From positions 1 to 64,000 of the forward strand of contig CAUPSS010000178.1 of assembly GCA_963514095.1 (NCBI GenBank): a stretch of DNA of 64,000 nucleotides, in the 5' to 3' direction. This stretch comes from Eutrigla gurnardus (taxonomy: Eukaryota > Chordata > Actinopteri > Perciformes > Triglidae). Positions 53,577 through 64,000 of this stretch are shown here, piece by piece (positions within the stretch are counted from its first letter, which is position 1; each line of letters opens with the position of its first letter). The notes below the pieces were generated by a model. It was not told the DNA's origin. It saw only the letters and a program-made list of their open reading frames with translations, and ran no database searches. Position numbers and translations under genes: made by a program.

Positions 53577-55545
53577 CCGACATGTAGAGACAGACAGGTA
53601 ACCAGTCTATCACAGGGAGACATGTAGAGACAGACAGGTAACCAGTCTATCACAGGGGGACATGTAGAGACAGACAGGTAACCAGTCTATCACAGGGAGA
53701 CATGTAGAGACAGACAGGTAACCAGTCTATCACAGGGAGACATGTAGAGACAGACAGGTAACCAGTCTTTCACAGGGGGACATGTAGAGACAGACAGGTA
53801 ACCAGTCTATCACAGGAGACATGTAGAGACAGACAGGTAACCAGTCTATCACAGGGAGACATGTAGAGACAGACAGGTAACCAGTCTATCACGGGGCCGA
53901 CATTTAGAGACAGACAGGTAACCAGTCTATCACAGGGAGACATGTAGAGACAGACAGGTAACCAGTCTATCACAGGGAGACATGTAGAGACAGACAGGTA
54001 ACCAGTCTATCACAGGGCCGACATGTAGAGACAGACAGGTAACCAGTCTATCACAGGGAGACATGTAGAGACAGACAGGTAACCAGTCTATCACAGGGAG
54101 ACATGTAGAGACAGACAGGTAACCAGTCTATCATGGGGCCGACATGTAGAGACAGACAGGTAACCAGTCTATCACAGGGAGACATGTAGAGACAGACAGG
54201 TAACCAGTCTATCACAGGGCTGACATGTAGAGACAGACAGGCAACCAGTCTATCACAGGGCTGACATGTAGAGACAGACAGGTAACCAGTCTATCACAGG
54301 GCCGACATGTAGAGACAGACAGGTAACCAGTCTATCACAGGGAGACATGTAGAGACAGACAGGTAACCAGTCTATCACAGGGAGACATGTAGAGACAGAC
54401 AGGTAACCAGTCTATCACAGGGAGACATGTAGAGACAGACAGGTAACCAGTCTATCACAGGGAGACATGTAAAGACAGACAGGTAACCAGTCTATCACAG
54501 GGAGACATGTAGAGACAGACAGGTGACCAGTCTATCACAGGGAGACATGTAGAGACAGACAGGTAACCAGTCTATCACAGGGAGACATGTAGAGACAGAC
54601 AGGTAACCAGTCTATCACAGGGAGACATGTAGAGACAGACAGGTAACCAGTCTATCACAGGGAGACATGTAGAGACAGACAGGTAACCAGTCTATCACAG
54701 GGAGACATGTAAAGACAGACAGGTAACCAGTCTATCACAGGGAGACATGTAGAGACAGACAGGTGACCAGTCTATCACAGGGAGACATGTAGAGACAGAC
54801 AGGTAACCAGTCTATCACAGGGAGACATGTAGAGACAGACAGGTAACCAGTCTATCACAGGGAGACATGTAGAGACAGACAGGTAACCAGTCTATCACAG
54901 GGAGACATGTAAAGACAGACAGGTAACCAGTCTATCACAGGGAGACATGTAGAGACAGACAGGTGACCAGTCTATCACAGGGAGACATGTAGAGACAGAC
55001 AGGTAACCAGTCTATCACAGGGAGACATGTAGAGACAGACAGGTAACCAGTCTATCACAGGGCTGACATGTAGAGACAGACAGGTAACCAGTCTATCACA
55101 GGGAGACATGTAGAGACAGACAGGTAACCAGTCTATCACAGGGAGACATGTACAGACAGACAGGTAACCAGTCTATCACAGGGCTGACATGTAGAGACAG
55201 ACAGGTAACCAGTCTATCACAGGGGGACATGTAGAGACAGACAGGTAACCAGTCTATCACAGGGAGACATGTAGAGACAGACAGGTAACCAGTCTATCAC
55301 AGGGAGACATGTAGAGACAGACAGGTAACCAGTCTATCACAGGGAGACATGTAAAGACAGACAGGTAACCAGTCTATCACAGGGAGACATGTAGAGACAG
55401 ACAGGTGACCAGTCTATCACAGGGAGACATGTAGAGACAGACAGGTAACCAGTCTATCACAGGGAGACATGTAGAGACAGACAGGTAACCAGTCTATCAC
55501 AGGGAGACATGTACAGACAGACAGGTAACCAGTCTATCACAGGGC
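53577..55545. repeat. Module with kA monomers at 240/200-bp spacing, copy 3
   Basis: The GTAAAGAC bodies lie near 54471, 54711 and 54911. The copy follows the second by 2855 bp and the first by 5225 bp, and carries the 204-bp marker at 53770. It leaves the pattern of copy 1 near 55545, where a T linker replaces A. Similar but not identical kA runs at 240-bp spacing follow at 56321, 56561 and 56801 and at about 61671 and 61911. Confidence 0.83.
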
Positions 55546-57078
55546 TGACATGTAGAGACAGACAGGTAACCAGTCTATCACAGGGCTGACATGTAGAGAC
55601 AGACAGGTAACCAGTCTATCATAGGGCTGACATGTAGAGACAGACAGGTAACCAGTCTATCACATGGAGACATGTGGAGACAGACAGGTAACCAGTCTAT
55701 CACAGGGAGACATGTAGAGACAGACAGGTAACCAGTCTATCACAGGGAGACATGTAGAGACCGACAGGTAACCAGTCTATCACAGGGGGACATGTAGAGA
55801 CAGACAGGTAACCAGTCTATCACAGGGCTGACATGTAGAGACAGACAGGTAACCAGTCTATCATAGGGCTGACATGTAGAGACAGACAGGTGACCAGTCT
55901 ATCACAGGGCTGACATGTAGAGACAGACAGGTAACCAGTCTATCACAGGGAGACATGTAGAGACAGACAGGTAACCAGTCTATCATGGGGCCGACATGTA
56001 GAGACAGACAGGTAACCAGTCTATCACAGGGAGACATGTAGAGACAGACAGGTAACCAGTCTATCACAGGGCTGACATGTAGAGACAGACAGGCAACCAG
56101 TCTATCACAGGGCTGACATGTAGAGACAGACAGGTAACCAGTCTATCACAGGGCCGACATGTAGAGACAGACAGGTAACCAGTCTATCACAGGGAGACAT
56201 GTAGAGACAGACAGGTAACCAGTCTATCACAGGGAGACATGTAGAGACAGACAGGTAACCAGTCTATCACAGGGAGACATGTAGAGACAGACAGGTAACC
56301 AGTCTATCACAGGGAGACATGTAAAGACAGACAGGTAACCAGTCTATCACAGGGAGACATGTAGAGACAGACAGGTGACCAGTCTATCACAGGGAGACAT
56401 GTAGAGACAGACAGGTAACCAGTCTATCACAGGGAGACATGTAGAGACAGACAGGTAACCAGTCTATCACAGGGAGACATGTAGAGACAGACAGGTAACC
56501 AGTCTATCACAGGGAGACATGTAGAGACAGACAGGTAACCAGTCTATCACAGGGAGACATGTAAAGACAGACAGGTAACCAGTCTATCACAGGGAGACAT
56601 GTAGAGACAGACAGGTGACCAGTCTATCACAGGGAGACATGTAGAGACAGACAGGTAACCAGTCTATCACAGGGAGACATGTAGAGACAGACAGGTAACC
56701 AGTCTATCACAGGGAGACATGTAGAGACAGACAGGTAACCAGTCTATCACAGGGAGACATGTAGAGACAGACAGGTAACCAGTCTATCACAGGGAGACAT
56801 GTAAAGACAGACAGGTAACCAGTCTATCACAGGGAGACATGTAGAGACAGACAGGTGACCAGTCTATCACAGGGAGACATGTAGAGACAGACAGGTAACC
56901 AGTCTATCACAGGGAGACATGTAGAGACAGACAAGTAACCAGTCTATCACAGGGAGACATGTACAGACAGACAGGTAACCAGTCTATCACAGGGCTGACA
57001 TGTAGAGACAGACAGGTAACCAGTCTATCACAGGGCTGACATGTAGAGACAGACAGGTAACCAGTCTATCATAGGGCT

Positions 57079-59011
57079 GACATGTAGAGACAGACAGGTA
57101 ACCAGTCTATCACATGGAGACATGTGGAGACAGACAGGTAACCAGTCTATCACAGGGAGACATGTAGAGACAGACAGGTAACCAGTCTATCACAGGGAGA
57201 CATGTAGAGACCGACAGGTAACCAGTCTATCACAGGGGGACATGTAGAGACAGACAGGTAACCAGTCTATCACAGGGCTGACATGTAGAGACAGACAGGT
57301 AACCAGTCTATCATAGGGCTGACATGTAGAGACAGACAGGTGACCAGTCTATCACAGGGCTGACATGTAGAGACAGACAGGTAACCAGTCTATCACAGGG
57401 AGACATGTAGAGACAGACAGGTAACCAGTCTATCACAGGGAGACATGTAGAGACAGACAGGTAACCAGTCTATCACAGGGCTGACATGTAGAGACAGACA
57501 GGCAACCAGTCTATCACAGGGCTGACATGTAGAGACAGACAGGTAACCAGTCTATCACAGGGCCGACATGTAGAGAAAGACAGGTAACCAGTCTATCACA
57601 GGGAGACATGTAGAGACAGACAGGTAACCAGTCTATCACATGGAGACATGTGGAGACAGACAGGTAACCAGTCTATCACAGGGAGACATGTAGAGACAGA
57701 CAGGTAACCAGTCTATCACAGGGAGACATGTAGAGAACGACAGGTAACCAGTCTATCACAGGGGGACATGTAGAGACAGACAGGTAACCAGTCTATCACA
57801 GGGAGACATGTAGAGACAGACAGGTAACCAGTCTATCACAGGGAGACATGTACAGACAGACAGGTAACCAGTCTATCACGGGGCCGACATGTAGAGACAG
57901 ACAGGTAACCAGTCTATCACAGGGAGACATGTAGAGACAGACAGGTAACCAGTCTATCACAGGGGGACATGTAGAGACAGACAGTTAACCAGTCTATCAC
58001 AGGGAGACATGTAGAGACAGACAGGTAACCAGTCTATCACATGGAGACATGTAGAGACAGACAGGTAACCAGTCTATCACAGGGGGACATGTAGAGACAG
58101 ACAGGTAACCAGTCTATCACAGGGAGACATGTAGAGACAGACAGGTAACCAGTCTATCACAGGGAGACATGGAGGGACAGACAGGTAACCAGTCTATCAC
58201 AGGGAGACATGTAAAGACAGACAGGTAACCAGTCTATCACAGGGAGACATGTAGAGACAGACAGGTGACCAGTCTATCACAGGGAGACATGTAGAGACAG
58301 ACAGGTAACCAGTCTATCACAGGGGGACATGTAGAGACAGACAGGTAACCAGTCTATCACAGGGAGACATGTAGAGACAGACAGGTAACCAGTCTTTCAC
58401 AGGGGGACATGTAGAGACAGACAGGTAACCAGTCTATCACAGGAGACATGTAGAGACAGACAGGTAACCAGTCTATCACAGGGAGACATGTAGAGACAGA
58501 CAGGTAACCAGTCTATCACGGGGCCGACATTTAGAGACAGACAGGTAACCAGTCTATCACAGGGAGACATGTAGAGACAGACAGGTAACCAGTCTATCAC
58601 AGGGAGACATGTAGAGACAGACAGGTAACCAGTCTATCACAGGGCCGACATGTAGAGACAGACAGGTAACCAGTCTATCTCAGGGAGACATGTAGAGACA
58701 GACAGGTAACCAGTCTATCACAGGGAGACATGTAGAGACAGACAGGTAACCAGTCTATCATGGGGCCGACATGTAGAGACAGACAGGTAACCAGTCTATC
58801 ACAGGGAGACATGTAGAGACAGACAGGTAACCAGTCTATCACAGGGCTGACATGTAGAGACAGACAGGTAACCAGTCTATCACAGGGAGACATGTAGAGA
58901 CAGACAGGTAACCAGTCTATCACAGGGAGACATGTACAGACAGACAGGTAACCAGTCTATCACAGGGCTGACATGTAGAGACAGACAGGTAACCAGTCTA
59001 TCACAGGGGGA
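57079..59011. repeat. Segmental duplication, period 4989 bp, copy 1
   Basis: Matches 62068-64000 at a constant 4989-bp offset. The decisive marker is a CTATCTCAGGG linker at 58680, seen otherwise only at 63669. GAAAGAC, GAACGAC, AGTTAACC, ATGGAGGGAC and the 204-bp segment agree as well. The match starts at GACATG at 57079, where the preceding linkers differ (t against A). Confidence 0.88.
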
Positions 59012-62000
59012 CATGTAGAGACAGACAGGTAACCAGTCTATCACAGGGAGACATGTAGAGACAGACAGGTAACCAGTCTATCACAGGGAGACATGTAGAG
59101 ACAGACAGGTAACCAGTCTATCACAGGGAGACATGTAAAGACAGACAGGTAACCAGTCTATCACAGGGAGACATGTAGAGACAGACAGGTGACCAGTCTA
59201 TCACAGGGAGACATGTAGAGACAGACAGGTAACCAGTCTATCACAGGGAGACATGTAGAGACAGACAGGTAACCAGTCTATCACAGGGAGACATGTACAG
59301 ACAGACAGGTAACCAGTCTATCACAGGGCTGACATGTAGAGACAGACAGGTAACCAGTCTATCACAGGGCTGACATGTAGAGACAGACAGGTAACCAGTC
59401 TATCATAGGGCTGACATGTAGAGACAGACAGGTAACCAGTCTATCACATGGAGACATGTGGAGACAGACAGGTAACCAGTCTATCACAGGGAGACATGTA
59501 GAGACAGACAGGTAACCAGTCTATCACAGGGAGACATGTAGAGACCGACAGGTAACCAGTCTATCACAGGGGGACATGTAGAGACAGACAGGTAACCAGT
59601 CTATCACAGGGCTGACATGTAGAGACAGACAGGTAACCAGTCTATCATAGGGCTGACATGTAGAGACAGACAGGTGACCAGTCTATCACAGGGCTGACAT
59701 GTAGAGACAGACAGGTAACCAGTCTATCACAGGGAGACATGTAGAGACAGACAGGTAACCAGTCTATCACAGGGAGACATGTAGAGACAGACAGGTAACC
59801 AGTCTATCACAGGGCTGACATGTAGAGACAGACAGGTAACCAGTCTATCACAGGGAGACATGTAGAGACAGACAGGTAACCAGTCTATCACAGGGAGACA
59901 TGTACAGACAGACAGGTAACCAGTCTATCACAGGGCTGACATGTAGAGACAGACAGGTGACCAGTCTATCACAGGGCTGACATGTAGAGACAGACAGGTA
60001 ACCAGTCTATCACAGGGAGACATGTAGAGACAGACAGGTAACCAGTCTATCACAGGGCTGACATGTAGAGACAGACAGGCAACCAGTCTATCACAGGGCT
60101 GACATGTAGAGACAGACAGGTAACCAGTCTATCACAGGGAGACATGTAAAGACAGACAGGTAACCAGTCTATCACATGGAGACATGTGGAGACAGACAGG
60201 TAACCAGTCTATCACAGGGAGACATGTAGAGACCGACAGGTAACCAGTCTATCACAGGGGGACATGTAGAGACAGACAGGTAACCAGTCTATCACAGGGA
60301 GACATGTAGAGACAGACAGGTAACCAGTCTATCACATGGAGACATGTGGAGACAGACAGGTAACCAGTCTATCACAGGGAGACATGTAGAGACAGACAGG
60401 TAACCAGTCTATCACAGGGAGACATGTAGAGAACGACAGGTAACCAGTCTATCACAGGGGGACATGTAGAGACAGACAGGTAACCAGTCTATCACAGGGA
60501 GACATGTAGAGACAGACAGGTAACCAGTCTATCACAGGGAGACATGTACAGACAGACAGGTAACCAGTCTATCACGGGGCCGACATGTAGAGACAGACAG
60601 GTAACCAGTCTATCACAGGGAGACATGTAGAGACAGACAGGTAACCAGTCTATCACAGGGGGACATGTAGAGACAGACAGTTAACCAGTCTATCACAGGG
60701 AGACATGTAGAGACAGACAGGTAACCAGTCTATCACAGGGAGACATGTAGAGACAGACAGGTAACCAGTCTATCATGGGGCCGACATGTAGAGACAGACA
60801 GGTAACCAGTCTATCACAGGGAGACATGTAGAGACAGACAGGTAACCAGTCTATCACAGGGGGACATGTAGAGACAGACAGGTAACCAGTCTATCACAGG
60901 GAGACATGTAGAGACAGACAGGTAACCAGTCTATCACAGGGAGACATGTAGAGACAGACAGGTAACCAGTCTTTCACAGGGGGACATGTAGAGACAGACA
61001 GGTAACCAGTCTATCACAGGAGACATGTAGAGACAGACAGGTAACCAGTCTATCACAGGGAGACATGTAGAGACAGACAGGTAACCAGTCTATCACGGGG
61101 CCGACATTTAGAGACAGACAGGTAACCAGTCTATCACAGGGAGACATGTAGAGACAGACAGGTAACCAGTCTATCACAGGGAGACATGTAGAGACAGACA
61201 GGTAACCAGTCTATCACAGGGCCGACATGTAGAGACAGACAGGTAACCAGTCTATCACAGGGAGACATGTAGAGACAGACAGGTAACCAGTCTATCACAG
61301 GGAGACATGTAGAGACAGACAGGTAACCAGTCTATCATGGGGCCGACATGTAGAGACAGACAGGTAACCAGTCTATCACAGGGAGACATGTAGAGACAGA
61401 CAGGTAACCAGTCTATCACAGGGCTGACATGTAGAGACAGACAGGCAACCAGTCTATCACAGGGCTGACATGTAGAGACAGACAGGTAACCAGTCTATCA
61501 CAGGGCCGACATGTAGAGACAGACAGGTAACCAGTCTATCACAGGGAGACATGTAGAGACAGACAGGTAACCAGTCTATCACAGGGAGACATGTAGAGAC
61601 AGACAGGTAACCAGTCTATCACAGGGAGACATGTAGAGACAGACAGGTAACCAGTCTATCACAGGGAGACATGTAAAGACAGACAGGTAACCAGTCTATC
61701 ACAGGGAGACATGTAGAGACAGACAGGTGACCAGTCTATCACAGGGAGACATGTAGAGACAGACAGGTAACCAGTCTATCACAGGGAGACATGTAGAGAC
61801 AGACAGGTAACCAGTCTATCACAGGGAGACATGTAGAGACAGACAGGTAACCAGTCTATCACAGGGAGACATGTAGAGACAGACAGGTAACCAGTCTATC
61901 ACAGGGAGACATGTAAAGACAGACAGGTAACCAGTCTATCACAGGGAGACATGTAGAGACAGACAGGTGACCAGTCTATCACAGGGAGACATGTAGAGAC

Positions 62001-62067
62001 AGACAGGTAACCAGTCTATCACAGGGAGACATGTAGAGACAGACAGGTAACCAGTCTATCACAGGGA
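59012..62067. repeat. Satellite stretch between the 4989-bp copies
   Basis: Contains another 18-monomer run from about 59130, a shuffled segment at about 59.8-60.5 kb, a partial GAACGAC/AGTTAACC block, the 204-bp marker at 60974, and kA monomers 240 bp apart near 61671 and 61911. Nothing but satellite is seen. Confidence 0.78.
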
Positions 62068-64000
62068 GACATGTAGAGACAGACAGGTAACCAGTCTATC
62101 ACATGGAGACATGTGGAGACAGACAGGTAACCAGTCTATCACAGGGAGACATGTAGAGACAGACAGGTAACCAGTCTATCACAGGGAGACATGTAGAGAC
62201 CGACAGGTAACCAGTCTATCACAGGGGGACATGTAGAGACAGACAGGTAACCAGTCTATCACAGGGCTGACATGTAGAGACAGACAGGTAACCAGTCTAT
62301 CATAGGGCTGACATGTAGAGACAGACAGGTGACCAGTCTATCACAGGGCTGACATGTAGAGACAGACAGGTAACCAGTCTATCACAGGGAGACATGTAGA
62401 GACAGACAGGTAACCAGTCTATCACAGGGAGACATGTAGAGACAGACAGGTAACCAGTCTATCACAGGGCTGACATGTAGAGACAGACAGGCAACCAGTC
62501 TATCACAGGGCTGACATGTAGAGACAGACAGGTAACCAGTCTATCACAGGGCCGACATGTAGAGAAAGACAGGTAACCAGTCTATCACAGGGAGACATGT
62601 AGAGACAGACAGGTAACCAGTCTATCACATGGAGACATGTGGAGACAGACAGGTAACCAGTCTATCACAGGGAGACATGTAGAGACAGACAGGTAACCAG
62701 TCTATCACAGGGAGACATGTAGAGAACGACAGGTAACCAGTCTATCACAGGGGGACATGTAGAGACAGACAGGTAACCAGTCTATCACAGGGAGACATGT
62801 AGAGACAGACAGGTAACCAGTCTATCACAGGGAGACATGTACAGACAGACAGGTAACCAGTCTATCACGGGGCCGACATGTAGAGACAGACAGGTAACCA
62901 GTCTATCACAGGGAGACATGTAGAGACAGACAGGTAACCAGTCTATCACAGGGGGACATGTAGAGACAGACAGTTAACCAGTCTATCACAGGGAGACATG
63001 TAGAGACAGACAGGTAACCAGTCTATCACATGGAGACATGTAGAGACAGACAGGTAACCAGTCTATCACAGGGGGACATGTAGAGACAGACAGGTAACCA
63101 GTCTATCACAGGGAGACATGTAGAGACAGACAGGTAACCAGTCTATCACAGGGAGACATGGAGGGACAGACAGGTAACCAGTCTATCACAGGGAGACATG
63201 TAAAGACAGACAGGTAACCAGTCTATCACAGGGAGACATGTAGAGACAGACAGGTGACCAGTCTATCACAGGGAGACATGTAGAGACAGACAGGTAACCA
63301 GTCTATCACAGGGGGACATGTAGAGACAGACAGGTAACCAGTCTATCACAGGGAGACATGTAGAGACAGACAGGTAACCAGTCTTTCACAGGGGGACATG
63401 TAGAGACAGACAGGTAACCAGTCTATCACAGGAGACATGTAGAGACAGACAGGTAACCAGTCTATCACAGGGAGACATGTAGAGACAGACAGGTAACCAG
63501 TCTATCACGGGGCCGACATTTAGAGACAGACAGGTAACCAGTCTATCACAGGGAGACATGTAGAGACAGACAGGTAACCAGTCTATCACAGGGAGACATG
63601 TAGAGACAGACAGGTAACCAGTCTATCACAGGGCCGACATGTAGAGACAGACAGGTAACCAGTCTATCTCAGGGAGACATGTAGAGACAGACAGGTAACC
63701 AGTCTATCACAGGGAGACATGTAGAGACAGACAGGTAACCAGTCTATCATGGGGCCGACATGTAGAGACAGACAGGTAACCAGTCTATCACAGGGAGACA
63801 TGTAGAGACAGACAGGTAACCAGTCTATCACAGGGCTGACATGTAGAGACAGACAGGTAACCAGTCTATCACAGGGAGACATGTAGAGACAGACAGGTAA
63901 CCAGTCTATCACAGGGAGACATGTACAGACAGACAGGTAACCAGTCTATCACAGGGCTGACATGTAGAGACAGACAGGTAACCAGTCTATCACAGGGGGA
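62068..64000. repeat. Segmental duplication, period 4989 bp, copy 2 (cut by window edge)
   Basis: Partner of 57079-59011; the 1933-bp match still holds at the last base, so the duplicated block continues beyond the window. Confidence 0.88.

Larger units (their letters stand above)
18449..63589 (-). repeat. Dispersed 204-bp marker segment, 14 copies
   Basis: A set of rare variants travels together: CTTTCACAGGGGG, then the 39-bp monomer with CACAGGAGACATG, an A monomer, an H linker (CACGGGGCCG), and a body reading CATTTAGAG. On the minus strand the 39-bp monomer makes the frame stay open for 67 codons. Copies start at 18449, 19010, 24367, 27306, 33751, 37457, 39791, 44509, 48545, 50915, 53770, 58397, 60974 and 63386. 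Spacings are irregular (561 to 6445 bp), so the segment spread within larger duplicated blocks and not as a regular unit. The copy at 39791 carries a GAAAGAC change and that at 18449 a CACACGGAG linker. A CATTTAG body without the 39-bp monomer also occurs near 47950. I do not consider these frames genes. Confidence 0.85.
8049..64000. repeat. 40/41-bp satellite array (Region 2), right edge open
   Basis: The consensus monomer starts ACATGTAGAGACAGACAGG, continues TAACCAGTCTAT and ends with a linker. With linkers such as CACAGGGAG or CACAGGGGG it is 40 bp; with the 10-base linkers (CACAGGGCTG, CACAGGGCCG, CATGGGGCCG) it is 41 bp; a rare CACAGGAG linker gives 39 bp. The length of 55,952 bp implies about 1,385 monomers. 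The 40-bp consensus has 15 A, 11 G, 8 C and 6 T. The forward strand carries TAG (GTAGAG) and TAA (GTAACC), and the period is not a multiple of 3, so no forward frame stays open. Body variants (GTAAAGAC, GTACAGAC, AGGTGACC, AGGCAACC, GACCGAC, GAACGAC, GAAAGAC, AGTTAACC, CATGTGG, CATGGAGGGAC, CATTTAG) recur in fixed orders and mark higher-order structure. No unique sequence interrupts the array. Confidence 0.97.

Noticed and set aside
18449..63912. Repeated 67-82 codon minus-strand frames beginning MIDWLPVCLYMSPC
   Set aside because: They arise where 40- and 41-bp monomers, or a 39-bp monomer, add up to a multiple of 3. They have identical repeat content and no ribosome-binding, promoter or domain signal.
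8049..64000. CRISPR array
   Set aside because: Repeats are directly adjacent with no unique spacers. The variable linkers are 8 to 10 bases from a small fixed set, and no cas genes are present.
8049..64000. Transposon-derived tandem array with terminal repeats
   Set aside because: No open frame for a transposase, no long inverted repeats and no target-site duplication are visible at the one array edge in the window (8048).
8049..64000. tRNA, rRNA or other structured RNA gene arrays
   Set aside because: The monomers are too short, have no A/B box or conserved stem pattern, and the only dyad is the 17-bp one described.
8049..64000. One fixed higher-order period across the whole second array
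   Set aside because: Distances between the 14 marker segments vary from 561 to 6445 bp, and several different periods (406, 443, 1251, 2370, 2939, 4195, 4989 bp) are seen.
1..64000. A new multi-gene biological system
   Set aside because: No unique or coding sequence exists in the window; everything is explained by two tandem arrays.

Overview
The whole 64 kb is tandemly repeated DNA. No unique sequence is visible, and I can support no protein-coding gene, RNA gene, mobile element or CRISPR array. The content fits a satellite or minisatellite domain of a eukaryotic chromosome. A vertebrate is plausible because CpG is almost confined to a few repeat variants that look like CpG/TpG/CpA deamination series. 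I cannot name the species. A teleost would be a guess from repeat style only.

Region 1 (1-8048) is an array of a 27-bp unit that starts before the window. Removing five 13-bp internal duplications leaves exactly 295 units plus 18 bp, so no other indel is needed. Six main unit types (A-F below) are arranged in higher-order blocks with periods of 1296, 945 and 2241 bp. Because 27 is a multiple of 3 and only one forward frame carries a TAG, very long open frames appear on both strands. They are by-products of the repeat.

At 8048 the array stops inside a unit and changes, with at most 1 bp of microhomology, into Region 2 (8049-64000). This is a 40/41-bp satellite of roughly 1,385 monomers. Its monomers differ mainly in a linker (GGGAG, GGGGG, GGGCTG, GGGCCG and others) and in a few body positions. 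These variants form mosaic higher-order repeats: an 11-monomer 443-bp unit, a 10-monomer 406-bp unit, segmental duplications with periods of 1251, 2370, 2855, 2939, 4195 and 4989 bp, and a conspicuous 204-bp marker segment seen 14 times. The array runs past the right edge.

Nothing here acts as a gene system. The interest lies in how the arrays were amplified, in the abrupt junction, in the deamination series, in the dyad and CAGGTA/G motif repeated over a thousand times, and in whether the assembly is right.

Shorthand for Region 2: a monomer runs from ACATG to the base before the next ACATG. Linkers after CTAT are A = CACAGGGAG, R = CACAGGGGG, T = CACAGGGCTG, C = CACAGGGCCG, t = CATAGGGCTG, a = CAAAGGGCTG, M = CATGGGGCCG, H = CACGGGGCCG, W = CACATGGAG. 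Body variants are k = GTAAAGAC, c = GTACAGAC, G = AGGTGACC, Y = AGGCAACC, P = GACCGAC, g = CATGTGGAG; a dot is the standard body.
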